NCBI GenBank assembly: GCA_029931535.1
Contig: JAQPZY010000735.1
Coordinates: forward strand, 124,001-188,000
Source: Margaritifera margaritifera
Taxonomy: Eukaryota; Mollusca; Bivalvia; Unionida; Margaritiferidae
DNA: 64,000 nt
Direction: 5' to 3'
In this document: in pieces, positions 1 to 11,300 of the stretch
Position numbering within the stretch: the first letter of the stretch is position 1
Layout of the letters: every line of letters starts with the position of its first letter
The notes under the pieces: generated by a model
The model's database searches: none
Told to the model about the DNA's origin: nothing
Seen by the model: the letters and a program-made list of their open reading frames with translations, nothing else
Translations under genes and position numbers: made by a program

Positions 1-1124
1 GAAAATTTTGGCATAAATTTGTTATGATTTTGGCACATAACAGTTATTACACCATGTTACATCATAGAAATAGTGAGAAATAATTTGTAAGTTGATGACA
101 TTTTTCCGTTTTGAAGATTTTTTTATAAGTTTGGGTGTGTATTTTTATGATTTCTAAGTAACTTTAATGTCAGTGACCACTCACTTTTTGAGAAGATTGG
201 CATTGTGACAGCAATTAATTATTACACCCTCACCAGGGACACGATAAAAGTTGAAAATGTCCTTAACACTTCACTTGAAAATGTCAAGTTTTGAATTTAT
301 TTTACTTGTGATCAATTAAATAGATATCATGTTATCTCTCTATTGCTGACTGTAAATGACACAAGCACCAGCTTTAAGTTTTGCATATTATTTCTGCATG
401 GGTTTAATTTAGTTTAAACTTTTTATTGAAGCAAAGGGATCGGACAAATTCTTTAAACTTGGGTTGTCCTCTGTCAACATTAAGTATTACAGAGAGAATA
501 CAATATACCCCTTATTCTTTACACTTTTTGAGGGCAGAGCTCAATGTTCAGGACTCAACATTTTTGACATTCTGTAAATTTACTTGGAATAGAATTAAAA
601 TCATATGACATTCTGATCTTTCTTAACCTCAGTTTTTTATCCCTGCAAATTCAGATATACAGTACTCTCTGATTATAATGTTGTCCATACCTTAACCTGA
701 GTTTTTGCCTGCAAAGTCAGATATACAGTACTCTTTCATTATAATGCTGTCTATAGGCATCTTGGAGTATATACCTTAAAATAAGACTGCCTTATAATCA
801 ATTTCATAGAGTCTATATCTTAAAATAAGACTGCCTTATAATGAATTGCATGGAGTATATACCTTTAAATAAGACTGGCTTATAATGAAGTGCATTACAC
901 ATACATTTAGTATTACATAATGAAATGAGATCCATGACCACACCCACCTTATAACAAATGTGTTATAATGAAGGGCATTATAGTGAGGGTGTGCTTTTGA
1001 TGAGATTGTTAACTTAAGTTAGACTTGTGTGCTCAGAATTTGTTGAGAATACAGAGCTGTTTCAAGTAATTGAATGAATATGTAATAAAATTCATTGTCA
1101 TATTACACCTGTCATTTATTTTAG
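1..1124 (+). other. Intron (3' part) with short repeats
   Basis: Non-coding sequence ending at the acceptor TTTATTTTAG before the first visible exon. It carries two copies of a ~66-bp unit (about 622-752, each containing ATATACAGTACTCT), then three copies of a ~58-bp unit built on AAATAAGACTGCCTTATAAT (about 767-892). It closes with TTATAATGAAGGGCATTATAGTG near 968-985. The TTATAATG motifs at both ends suggest a decayed MITE at about 658-995. No coding potential is recognised here. Confidence 0.6.
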
Positions 1125-1172
1125 GCGACAGCCAGATCGGCTCCAGACAGGGAGAAAGAAATCAACAACCTT
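1125..1172 (+). CDS. AGO2: Argonaute exon: end of L2 helix (human AGO2 367-382)
   Basis: A 48-bp phase-0 exon encoding ATARSAPDREKEINNL, matching human AGO2 residues 367-382 in linker L2 just after the helix-7 residues that touch the guide seed. Acceptor TTATTTTAG, donor CTT|GTGAGT. Both borders are phase 0, so either of the two following 123-bp exons can be joined to it without changing frame. It is the first coding exon of the gene in this window. Confidence 0.95.
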
Positions 1173-1572
1173 GTGAGTACTCTGTTATCTATCTACATAG
1201 ACAAGTGTCCTGTTAACTTAGTGCTTTAAAATCGAAGTGTGCACTTAACATGTTAAATATAATTAACATAAATGTATTTGCCATGGATCTTATTCGCTTT
1301 TAAAAAAATACCAGTCAGTATTATAGTATTTCTATTTTGATATTTTCATGGCATGAAGAAATTGTATTGCCTACAGAATTTGAATTATCATGCATGTCTA
1401 ACTTATGTGTAGATTATAATGCAAATTTGGTAACACACATTGATTTCTTGTTAATTTTTTAATGATCACATTACTCAGGGAGACGGTATTTGTAAAGAGT
1501 ACAAAACTTTTCTTGCAACAATGTCAAGAAGTTTAATTTTAATCTTTGATTTGATATATTGCATCTGCTTAC

Positions 1573-1830
1573 ATCAAAACAACAGGTTCAGAAAATTTGT
1601 TAATTGTAAACCCATCAATGCTTTATATCAAACAACAGGTTAATTGTAAACCATTATATGCCTTATATCAAACAACAGGTTAATTGTAAAACCCATATAT
1701 GCCTTATATCAAACAACAGGTTAATTGTAAAACCCATATATGCCTTATATCAAACAACAGGTTAATTGTCAACCCATCTATGCCTTATATCAAACAGGTT
1801 CAGATTAATTGTAAATCCATGTATGCCTTT
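1573..1830. repeat. 41-bp minisatellite, about 6 copies
   Basis: Tandem copies of a ~41-bp unit containing AACAACAGGTTAATTGTAAA followed by CCCATATATGCCTTATATC. Central copies are nearly identical. The first and last copies are diverged and carry extra bases (GTTCAGA). It lies within the intron. Confidence 0.9.
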
Positions 1831-3920
1831 CAAAGAAATATATAGAAGTACTCTTTTTCAACTGTCATAATAAAAAAAATATTTTGATCAGAATTTGACT
1901 ATTTATCATTAAAGTATTTCAAAATGTGCAGTTACATGAAATCTGCATTTTAGATATTTTACAAAGCATTTGGCCACATTTGTTCTGTGTAATTCATATT
2001 AACTTTTATGTAAACATTATTTCAGTTTCAGACTATTTTATTACAGGGCAGTCTCTAAAACCTCTCACAGCTGCTTATTATTGTCAGTTTTGCCCCAAAA
2101 AGCTTCCTGTAATTTTCACAGATTGAGAAAAGAAAATAATATAAATTTACAGCCAGTTGTCAAACATTGATTCGCTGTAGTTAGAGACCGCCCTGGTAAT
2201 GACATTCAATACATGTATTATTATTATTCATAATACTCTCAGTGTTCTGTTTGTCCTTGAATGGGAATGTCTGAATCTCTGCAAAGCTGAAAATTCATAA
2301 TTAACACATTTTAAAGTATTTTATGAAGAATATATTTCAATACAAACAGGATTTGGCTATCTGAACTCTTATTTATTCTGACTTTCCAATTTTCAATATG
2401 TCTACCCACCCACCATTCCCTCATATTTCACTAATTTATCACAATTACAGTTCTAGCATATTTTCATGAAATTTCATGTGATCTCACATTCAGAAATCAG
2501 TATACAAAGTTTTTGATGATGCAGAAGAAATGACTTTAAGTTATTAATATTTATGTCAGTTTGGTGAACAAGGGAAGTATCTGTATTTTAAAAAATTTAA
2601 TGTACACTTAATGAAATTCATTTGTTGCACAAAGGATCATTTGGACATGATAATTTTGTGTTGCAGGTGTTAGCAGATAGAGAAATGTAGACATCACTTT
2701 CCTGTATTGATATTACCTACAGTGTACACAAAGTGTACTGACCATATTTCACTCATGGTGGTGGAGGGTACTGTTGAGCATATTTTTTTGAACTAGGCTT
2801 GTGAAATCTCCTGTGTTAGGTTGTATTTCTCTCACCACCTCCACTTCAGTTGTGCATTTAACATGGCCAACATGTGGATTACCCCTCTATCCCTAAAGGA
2901 CTTATTGCAGGTGGTAACTTCTAGAGTCATAAATCATTTAAGTCTATTACCTAACAGCACAGATTCCGTCTGTGAGTCCTGGGATTTCACTGTGTAGTGG
3001 GATGTACTTCAGTGAATGCAACAGATATCAGTGGAAAATGGTGAATACACTTTGCTAGTAATATTTTTAAAAATATTGAAGTTGTTTAAAATTCTTATAC
3101 TATACATCACAACGTGCTTGGTAGAAAAGACATAATGTTCCGCTGAACCCTTGCTTGTTTAAATGGACACGTTTTTTTTTCTTCAGATGGAAACTGGTTG
3201 AGTTGGAGTAATCAGCTTAGGGATAATAACATTTACAGTTTTCCATATTTTCCATCCTGAGTTCTTAAGCCACTATAGTCTTTTAAAGTCGAAAACAAAC
3301 ATCTTATTTTGATATTAGTTATTAGTCCAGATGATCTGCATCAGGCCAGTTTTGACCATCAGTAAATTTTCATGAGCTTTACCTACAGTATTGTTTTTAT
3401 AAATAGTTTTAAAGTTTTAAAGATAGAGTAAGCCAGTTATGGATACAGAATAATTTTATATTGACAGTTATTATATCTTGATAAAATCCACACATTTCAA
3501 TGAGTATGGATAGTCACCTGGACTTGTATTGAATTCTCCTTTTATTGTTACATTATATTTTTGTTAGGAACATCCAACTGACCTCATGAATGATAGGTAA
3601 TTCTTGTAAAATTCTTATAATTCTGCAATTTCGGTCAGTTGTAGATGTCCCAGCTTGCAATTGAATCAGTTATGCAGGGATAAATTTGAAAGTCATGCTT
3701 GCATATAGCTTGAAAAAGCAAGAAGCACTGCTTATAACTTTGAACATATTCATTTAAGTACCAAATGTACAAGTTGTCTAAAATTCAAATTGAATTGGTT
3801 CAGGTATGTAAAATATTGATAAGCTGTTAGTGGCAGTTTGTATAAAATAGGAATAACTATGAAATGCTCAGTTTAAATAGATCCATTGCCCTAAATTTAC
3901 TTTGCCATTTGGATAGTAGT

Positions 3921-4240
3921 ACAACTCTCCCTTGTTATAACACGCTCATTGTTATAACACAATTCCAGATATAACGCAGTACTACTACGGATTTCATGAC
4001 CGGAATCATACTAATGTATAACAGTATGGGTTTAAAGAAGACAAGGTGAAGCTTATTGTTACATCTTTACTTCCTTTTAAAAACACCATTATTAAGTTTT
4101 AATAGTTCCCGTGGTTTGATATATTATGCTATTTTCCATATATCATGGTTCTGTACATAATGTGGTTCTTGGGTGCATAACATGGTCATATTGGTTGAGG
4201 TAGGTCCCTGAATATTGTGCAGTAAAAAGGGAGAGACTAC
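3921..4240. mobile_element. MITE-like element with terminal inverted repeats
   Basis: The left end ACAACTCTCCCTTGTTATAA is matched in reverse complement by the right end (GTAGTCTCTCCCTTTTTACT read from the other strand). Internal TATAACAC/TATAACGC motifs are typical of small pogo-related elements in this window. About 320 bp, no coding capacity. Exact ends are uncertain. Confidence 0.55.
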
Positions 4241-5322
4241 ACGGATTTTTTAATCATATATCGTGTCAGTAGTCTGGAGCCTCTCGATGCCTATGGCATA
4301 GTGTCCATTCTCTTTTAGCAAATATAGTTTGTATTACTAATAATAGTAACAAACTTTGTGGTCTCTCTAAAATTAGTAGCAAAGTTGAGATCCACTCCTC
4401 TTCTAGACCAATGTTATATGTCATGGAAAGCAACACAGATTTAGGTAAATGATTAGACCTGGTATTATCTCCCTTGCATATAATTCCACTGATGATAATA
4501 CTTGAAACAATAGTGTTTATGATAATAAAAAAAGGATCATGACTAGCAGTATTTCTGGAGTTATGATCTTCCATTAGATCTTATGTAACTTAGTATCTCT
4601 TCAGCCTTCAACACTGTCAGTATTTTTAATTCATTCATTCTTATAGTTTGGGTTAGAACTTGCCTGATTTGCTGACAGAAGTCACATGGTTAATGTGTGA
4701 TCTTTAATGATTGGCTGATGGAAGTCACATAGTTTGGGTCACAATATCATAACTTATTATGGAGTGACCTTAGATTGTAATCTGGTTCCATGACTGTTTT
4801 CAAATAAATGAACCATATCACATAGAAAATACCAAACTAATGTACGGTCAAACTCTTGCTGAATTTAAATTACATTTACATTATCATTGCAGCTAAAAGA
4901 CTTATTAGATCATTATGAGAGGTATATGTTCAATGAAATGTAGAGCAGTATAGATAACATTTTTTTATGTGGAAGGGAAATTAAGCTGATTAAATATATG
5001 TATATATGCAAGCAAAACTGTTTGTCAGGAGGGCTTGCTAGCATAGCTGCAGGGTCACTTATTGAAAATCTATATTTATATTTGATGGAAATCTATTCAA
5101 GTCTTATTTTTTAAGTTATCTCAGTACTTTTAAAATCAAAATGTTCACAGTTAAAATCAACTTCAAATTCTGCTAATAAATATCTGCTTACAGAATTTGT
5201 CAAGGCATTGGAATTTATTGATGTAATTTGGTGAAATGTCATGACATATCAGTGCTTTTGATCATATTTTACAAAAATATGTTAAAAAAGAGATATGAAG
5301 CAAAAATTCTCAAGCTTTACAT

Positions 5323-5437
5323 CAGGCATGTGCAACTACCTTCAGGGCGCATGCCAGATAAGCAATTTTAAAGCCACACCATGTGATGTAAATAAGCGGT
5401 TAAATCCAGGGCGTGGGCCATAGCTTGCACATGCCTG
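5323..5437. mobile_element. hAT-like MITE, 115 bp, with 8-bp target duplication
   Basis: Begins CAGGCATGTGCAA and ends TTGCACATGCCTG, a perfect 13-bp terminal inverted repeat. The flanks are CTTTACAT (5315-5322) and CTTTACAA (5438-5445), a 7/8 matching 8-bp target-site duplication. Eight-bp duplications and CAG-type ends are typical of the hAT superfamily. It has no ORF, so it must have been moved by another element's transposase. Confidence 0.85.
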
Positions 5438-5654
5438 CTTTACAAGCAAAGAAAAAGTTTAACAAAGAGGTATACATTTGTTTTTTCGAAAAATCCATGA
5501 TGGAATTTAAATGTAGACTAATAAGTGACTCTTGCAGTGGAGTACTTGAGGGAATGAATGAGCCATGATCATGTTACTATCATGTGACTTGTGTAATTTG
5601 TACCATTTTTGCTCAGCATTCATCATGTACTCCCTCCTCATTCCTGACGGCTAG

Positions 5655-5777
5655 GTTGAGCGAGCTGACTTCAACAACGATCCCTACCTGAAAATCTTTG
5701 GGATCACTGTACACTACCAAATGACTGAAGTTCAAGGACGGGTGCTGCCCGCTCCCAAGCTTGAGTACGGTGGGAGG
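5655..5777 (+). CDS. AGO2: Argonaute alternative exon A (L2 linker, human AGO2 383-423)
   Basis: A 123-bp exon, phase 0 at both ends, encoding 41 residues from [16 protein letters not shown] to LEYGGR. Acceptor CGGCTAG, donor AGG|GTAGGC. It corresponds to human AGO2 383-423, the part of linker L2 between helix 7 and the MID domain. The Tyr equivalent to the EGFR phosphorylation site Y393 is present (DPY). The position equivalent to the S387 phosphorylation site is Asp. A homologous exon of identical length and phase follows 1.1 kb downstream at 6880-7002; the two should be used as alternatives because human AGO2 has only one such segment. Differs from exon B at 16 of 41 residues. Confidence 0.94.
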
Positions 5778-6879
5778 GTAGGCGCATTGTTCATCTTGTT
5801 CTTCTTATTATTACTTTTATATATCTTTCAGTTGTGGATGGTTTCTTGTCATTGGTCAGGAAGGCAGCTTTTGTGCAATACTATAATTTCATGAAAACTG
5901 TTCAATTTCCAAAGTTTTGTATGGACCGTCATTAATTTCTATGTTGAGATTGAAACTCTGCTACACTGTAGGCTTTATGTGTCATTCTTTTCACTCTTTT
6001 AAAGTAATACAGAAGTATTTTTCTCCATAAAATAATGATGTCTACTATCAGACATTTATAGTGTATATTCCAAGACATAAGAACTTTGATTCATAGTTGC
6101 AAGAGCAGGTTGAACAAATTTTGAAAAGAATGCAAATTATTCTTTGGTTTGACAAATTCAAAAGCTGTCTTCTGCTTGAACACGAAACAGCCATGTTCAG
6201 TTTTCTTCAAACAAGTGACATAATTGAAATAAGAATTTTTAGTCATTTGCTTTGATTTCTGAGGATATGTGTAATTGTTTAAAAAAATGAGATAAAAGTC
6301 ACTTTTTTGAAGAATTTTCTATCATATTCAGCAATGTGGCTGCTTGATAGATTCCATTCAGTTTGAAAGGATCAAGAAATGAAGATTAATATTCAATTAG
6401 AAATATTGGTTGCATCTCTTCAAATCTTGAAAAGTTCTGCACTTTAAGATTTAGGTGAGATTTCTGTTGTTAGAAAAAGACAATCATAAATTTATATGAT
6501 TTGTTTGATGGAATTAATATTCTTTATTTTTTTATCAAAAATGTACGAACATAAATGCTCACAAGTCACTAAGGTCTAAATATGAAATTTATAAATGTCT
6601 AGTTTAACTGCACCAGTGCTAAAAATATCCAGAATGAGACACAGTTTGCATTGGTCTTTTCAAACTTAATGTATGTTTATGGGGCAGTGCCATTTGTGAA
6701 AGTTTCTGACACCTCTGAAGCTGTCGGGTGTACATTTTGTGGCATGGTTGGTTTTATACTGCCTACCACTTTTATGGGTCTGTCAGCACAATTAGACTGG
6801 TGGTTTAACCACAAACATCATCTCCAACACAAATTTTAATATGAGTGTTCTTTTTGTTCCCCCTATTTGCTGATCCTAG
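5778..6879 (+). other. Intron between the two alternative exons
   Basis: A 1102-bp AT-rich spacer with no repeat or coding sequence that I recognise. It is long enough that simple steric blocking between donor and branch point would not by itself enforce mutual exclusion. A trans-acting factor or competing RNA pairing would be needed. Open frames inside it look like chance. Confidence 0.6.
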
Positions 6880-7002
6880 GTTCGAAAGGCTAATTTCAAC
6901 TCGGACCCTTATCTACAAACATTCGGAATCAGCATAATGCCGCAGATGGTGGACGTACAGGGCAGGGTCTTGAATCCCCCTAAAATACAGTATGGAGGAA
7001 GG
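6880..7002 (+). CDS. AGO2: Argonaute alternative exon B (L2 linker, human AGO2 383-423)
   Basis: A 123-bp exon, phase 0 at both ends, encoding 41 residues from VRKANFNSDPYLQTFG to IQYGGR. Pyrimidine-rich acceptor TTGCTGATCCTAG, donor AGG|GTAAGG. Same length, phase and fold position as exon A, with 25/41 identical residues. Conserved shared landmarks are FN-DPYL, FGI, QM, VQGRVL, PK and YGGR. The position equivalent to human S387 is Asn rather than the Asp of exon A, while the Y393 equivalent is kept. Joining A to B would keep frame but insert 41 extra residues in L2, so mutually exclusive use is the likely mode. Confidence 0.94.
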
Positions 7003-7876
7003 GTAAGGTTTCTCACAATGGTCAGTGGGTCATGCTGGTTGAACTCTATGGTGCAGTGCCGTGAGGTTCTTGAGCCACTTGACATTGTTTATTAGTGAAT
7101 CTGCTGTGCACTAAAAGCTTCAAGTTGATCCATGCCATTATATAATTCTCTCCCCCTCCTCTTCTTCCTTGTATATATTATCCTTGAATTCATCCTGTGT
7201 CATGCCCCTGCCTCAGAAGAGTATAGATCTGTTTAAATCAGGTCCATTGATCCCTTTTTCAAAAATGTCATTTATATACAAAATATTATGGAAAAGATGC
7301 AGTGACATATAGGAGAGATAGAAATTTTTAGGTCTTCTGCCAGCTGCATTTTGGGGAGGTAAATATTACAGATTCATTGAGATTATTTTACAGGTAGAAG
7401 TGCACAGGTACGGTCAGCACCAAAAGCTTTTAATGACATCACTGGTTTTTACTGTTTATGAAAGTATCTAGCACTGAAAGATATTTGTTGGTTTAAACTT
7501 ACCTAGTATAATAACATAGAGTGTATGCAGAATTTATTATTGTTACCCCTCACAAGATCGTTATGTTTACAGTGGAACCAAATGCAAATATTCATAACTT
7601 TCTCAAAACATTTACATATTTCAGGTAAAAGTAACATTAAAATTTATATGTAATATGGATTCCGTAGAAGAAAGAAAGTGTAGTTTTTTTTCTTTCCTTC
7701 ATTCTCACAAAAGTACAGATACAAACTAGAAACAGAAAGTTTATTTTGATCTTAAATGGTGCCCCATACTTCTTCTCAAAACTGAAATGTCTTAACAGTT
7801 TTAAGGTGTTGACAAAAAGCTATTTTCCAGATTCTGTGATTGATGGTTTGTTTTCAGGCTGAGAGGTTTCACAGGT

Positions 7877-8210
7877 AGTCAGCCATTCACAGAAACAGTA
7901 TGGGGATCCCAATTTCTGTTGTCCTTTTGGATGACGGAAATCTTGCTTGAGATAATTTTCTGACTATCTTTTGAATGGATTGCTAATCCTTTTTATTGCA
8001 CAACTGAAGTGGTCCATTTTATTGATCAGTAGTATGAGGATCCGGATTTCTGTTGTCAGTCGACCATTCACAGAAACACTATGGGGATCCTAATTTCTGT
8101 TATCCTTTTGGATGAGGGAAATCTTGTTTGAGATAATTTTCTGACTCTCTTTTGAATGGGTTGCTAATCCTTTTTATTGCACAACAGAAGTGGTCCATTT
8201 TATTGATCAG
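7877..8210. repeat. ~180-bp segmental tandem duplication
   Basis: Sequence 7877-8030 (starting AGTCAGCCATTCACAGAAAC) is repeated at 8057-8210 with few substitutions. Both copies run through GGGGATCC, GAAATCTTG.TTGAGATAAT and end at TCCATTTTATTGATCAG. Repeat period about 180 bp. Intronic, no coding content. Confidence 0.85.
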
Positions 8211-8598
8211 AATAATCAGTTTAATTAAAAATACCATAAAACCCCATTAATCTGGACACTTCTGTTTCCACTCATTTTGTCTTGTGTCGGCGACTCATTA
8301 TCTGATTATGTAATCATTGTCCATACTACTAGCCCTTAAAGAAACCAGACTCATGTATGTTTGTCTTTTGTCAATACACCAACATAATGGTAGTGATTTC
8401 TTTCATCTTTGGCTTGACACACTGAATTCCTATGATCTAGTATTACGTTTTCTCATTGGAATGTGGAAGAAATGGACACTTGCTGTAAAGCATGTGACAG
8501 TTGCTTCTCTTGGCTAACTTTAGGTAAAGGAATATGGCAAGTTTAAATAATTAAGCCAATCACAATAGTTGTTTGATACTATATTTGCTTGCAGGGTA

Positions 8599-10937
8599 CC
8601 GTATATACTCAATTATAAGATGACTTGACTATAAGTCGACCCCCTCTTTGTTATAGCTGAAAAAAATGAATTTCTCTTTGACCCTCCTAAGTCAGGGTGT
8701 ATTCTGCAAGTCAGATCCATCTGTAAGGGGTGACTTCAAGACAATGAGTGAGAGTTGTACTTTGGAAACAAAATACAAGTCAGACTGAATAGATAGATAG
8801 ATAGATAGGAAAAATATAGACAAAACCAGTGTAAAATAAATACAATTATATTCCTATATTATTGAGTGGAATATGTCATAAATAAATTGAGAACTTGCAT
8901 TTTGTCCATCATTGTGTGATAAAATCCATTGAAATCCATTATGCTTGGCATTTTAAATTCATTTGTATGATAAATTCATGAATTCAATTATAGATCACAT
9001 AAGGGTATAAAAATGGTGGTCCTGAATGATCCAATTCACAGTATCTCATAAGATATTAATTCCAAACTTCTTATAAATAAACAATGAAACTTAAGTCAAC
9101 ACTTTTGTGATTCGCATTATCCTATAAATGACACTGCTTGATGTCATCTGGTTCAAAACCCAATAATTCATCCTCATCATCTGAGTCACCAAATAAAGTC
9201 CTGAATTCGTACACAGTCATCTGGTCAAAGTCGTTCAACTCTGATTCCTCATCCAATTCATCATCTGTCTCTGATTCCTTGTCTTAACTGTCATATGCAG
9301 GTGCTTCATTGTTGGTCTTGCCTCAAATGAAATCATTGAAGAGTTCATCATCCTCCATCCCATCCACAGTATTTGAAATATCACATTTCTTAAATGACTT
9401 TACCACAATCTCAAATAGAATTTCCTCCCATGCAGTACTCACCTATTGTGATACAAAATCAATCCCTGTATGTTTCAGATTTCCTGCCTTTGTTAATTAT
9501 TTAGGCCTATGTACAATCCAGTTGTGCCACTGCTTCAGCATATTTGCCTTAAACGGCTTGTTTATACAAACGTTCCAATGGTTGCATTACAGATGTGGTG
9601 CTGACGTGCATTACAGCTTGGTATGTTCGATGTTGATGCAACTTCTGTTTTACAGACTGCATCAAAATGCACACAAGCAGTGCTTTAGGTTTCAATATTG
9701 CACCAGGTCTAGTGTTTCATACTTTCTCAATTCAGACCAAACAAATTGCCTCATCTGCCCAACCCTTAGGGTTAACGGTTACAACCACTCCACTTGGCAT
9801 CTTTTCTTTCGACATAGTCTTGCATTTAAACACAAGTAGTAGCTTCAGGTTTGTGCCATTTGCTAAACAACTTAATACCCCAGTGAAATGTTTTTTTCTC
9901 ATTTCCTGAAATCCTTATTGTCACAGTTTTTTCTCCAACTGGGTGTACATTAGAATTTCCTGGCATATAAGAAAACATGGGAATTTCATCCATATTTCCC
10001 ATGTGCATGAGATCAAAACCATTCTGTTTCCTCTCATTTATAACAAATTATTAAAAAAACACTATACACTTTTTCCTCAACATCCACAGACAATTTCTGG
10101 GCTATGTGAATGCGTTGTCTAAGTGCAAGTCTGTGACATCACATAAGTTGTGTACACCATCCAGCTGAAGCTTTAAACGATTCATCACTGTTAGCCTTGG
10201 GAGTAGAAAGGACCTTCAATCTAATGGCATTTCTAGTCTCTGCATGCCCATTTTGATGCTGCTTCAGAACCCACTCATTAAAACTAACCTCCCATTTTGC
10301 ATTAGGGCTTTACCTTCCTTGAATTTTCTTGAGATGCCTGGCACTTTCACCTATAACTGACTTTTTCATGTGCCAGTCATGCATCTGTTTCTCTGACACA
10401 TCAAATTCACATTTTGCAGTACAGTTATGTTTCTTTGTGAAGTCTCTAACTTGAAACTTAAATGCTCCATTGTAAGCATTACATTGTCTTTTCCCCATAT
10501 TGATGAAACGATTGAAGTTTAACCATTCATGATGTATGATACCTAAGTGACAAGGTACCCAGTAACTAACAGAACACTGATGATTCAGAAACTTGGGCCA
10601 TTATTTATGTGGAGACTGAGCTTGGGCTCTGTAAGTGACACTTTCATCATACAGCTTGTGAAATCTCTTTAAAGGATCGCCGCAACTTGGCAGGTGTAAA
10701 TTGTGTGGCATGATCAAAAGGAGTTCAAATAAGCTTCTACAGTTAACTGAATATAGTATCAAATTCGTGGTCTGATAAAAAGATTGTCCACTGGGGAAAA
10801 CAAAGTAAGTGCTGCCTTTACAAGCTAAGGAAATAAGATCAGATTTATAAAATTTTTAGTATGTCACGCTTATAAGACAACCTACTCTGCATGAATCAAA
10901 TGTTTACTAAAGATGACTTACAAGCGAGTATATATGG
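8599..10937 (-). mobile_element. Decayed pogo-type DNA transposon (2.34 kb, TA duplication)
   Basis: Ends CCGTATATACTC and GAGTATATATGG form inverted repeats, extending imperfectly through TTATAAG/CTTACAAG. The element is flanked by TA on both sides (8597-8598, 10938-10939), as expected for the Tc1/mariner-pogo superfamily. Read on the minus strand it shows a CENP-B-like helix-turn-helix (10310-10498: YNGAFKFQVRDF, VSEKQMHDW), then a DDE_1 block (about 9826-10008: NMDEIPMF, GEKTVTIR, GNEKKTF) and an acidic Asp/Glu-rich tail (about 9120-9290). Stops and frameshifts interrupt it, so it is not autonomous. It is transcribed antisense to the Argonaute gene, if at all. Confidence 0.85.
9120..10498 (-). 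pseudogene. Pogo/Tigger-type transposase, broken
   Basis: Fragments in order on the minus strand: N-terminal CENP-B-type HTH (10498-10310), catalytic DDE_1 region with the NMDE motif that carries the first catalytic Asp (about 10008-9826, continuing out of frame toward 9300), and an acidic C-terminus rich in Asp and Glu (about 9290-9120). Several frameshifts and stops separate the pieces. The usual role would be cut-and-paste mobilisation of the surrounding element; this copy cannot make a full protein. Confidence 0.8.
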
Positions 10938-11245
10938 TAACAACTAAACAAAACTCCCGCGTGGAACACTTAAAGTTCCCTGACTATTTAGACACAGGAT
11001 TAATAGTATTGGATTAACGATAACATGAATCGTAATGATGTAAATTCATGTAAACATAAAATATGGATCAGTTTCTAGTCAGGGATGGCCAACAATGAGA
11101 ATGCTGAATGACAATAAGACATTGCGAAAAAGTAAGGAAATTGTTCGATTATATTTTATTTGCTGATCTCAAAAAGATTTGTGTGACACTTTCCATTAGC
11201 ACGACTGATGTTGAGTTAAAAGTATTGTGTGCAATTAGGACTAAC

Positions 11246-11249
<4 letters not shown>

Positions 11250-11299
<50 letters not shown>
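11250..11299. repeat. (AT)n microsatellite
   Basis: About 50 bp of uninterrupted AT dinucleotides in the intron before the exon at 13086. Confidence 0.97.

Positions 11300-11300
<1 letters not shown>

Larger units (their letters stand above)
1173..5654 (+). other. Intron, 4.5 kb
   Basis: AT-rich intron between the L2 helix exon and alternative exon A. It contains a 41-bp minisatellite, a ~320-bp inverted-repeat element and a 115-bp hAT-like MITE, listed separately. The 102-codon open frame on the minus strand at 4266-4574 resembles nothing I know and has no coding-like composition. The acceptor is CCTGACGGCTAG. Confidence 0.7.

Noticed and set aside
4266..4574. 102-codon minus-strand frame as a gene
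   Set aside because: No motif, AT-rich composition, partly covering ordinary intron sequence; chance.
5655..7002. Both 123-bp exons used together in one mRNA
   Set aside because: The frame would allow it, but it would put two copies of the same L2 segment in series, and human AGO2 has one. Kept only as a minor possibility.
9309..9839. 176-codon plus-strand frame
   Set aside because: It is the complement of the minus-strand pogo transposase region; a shadow.
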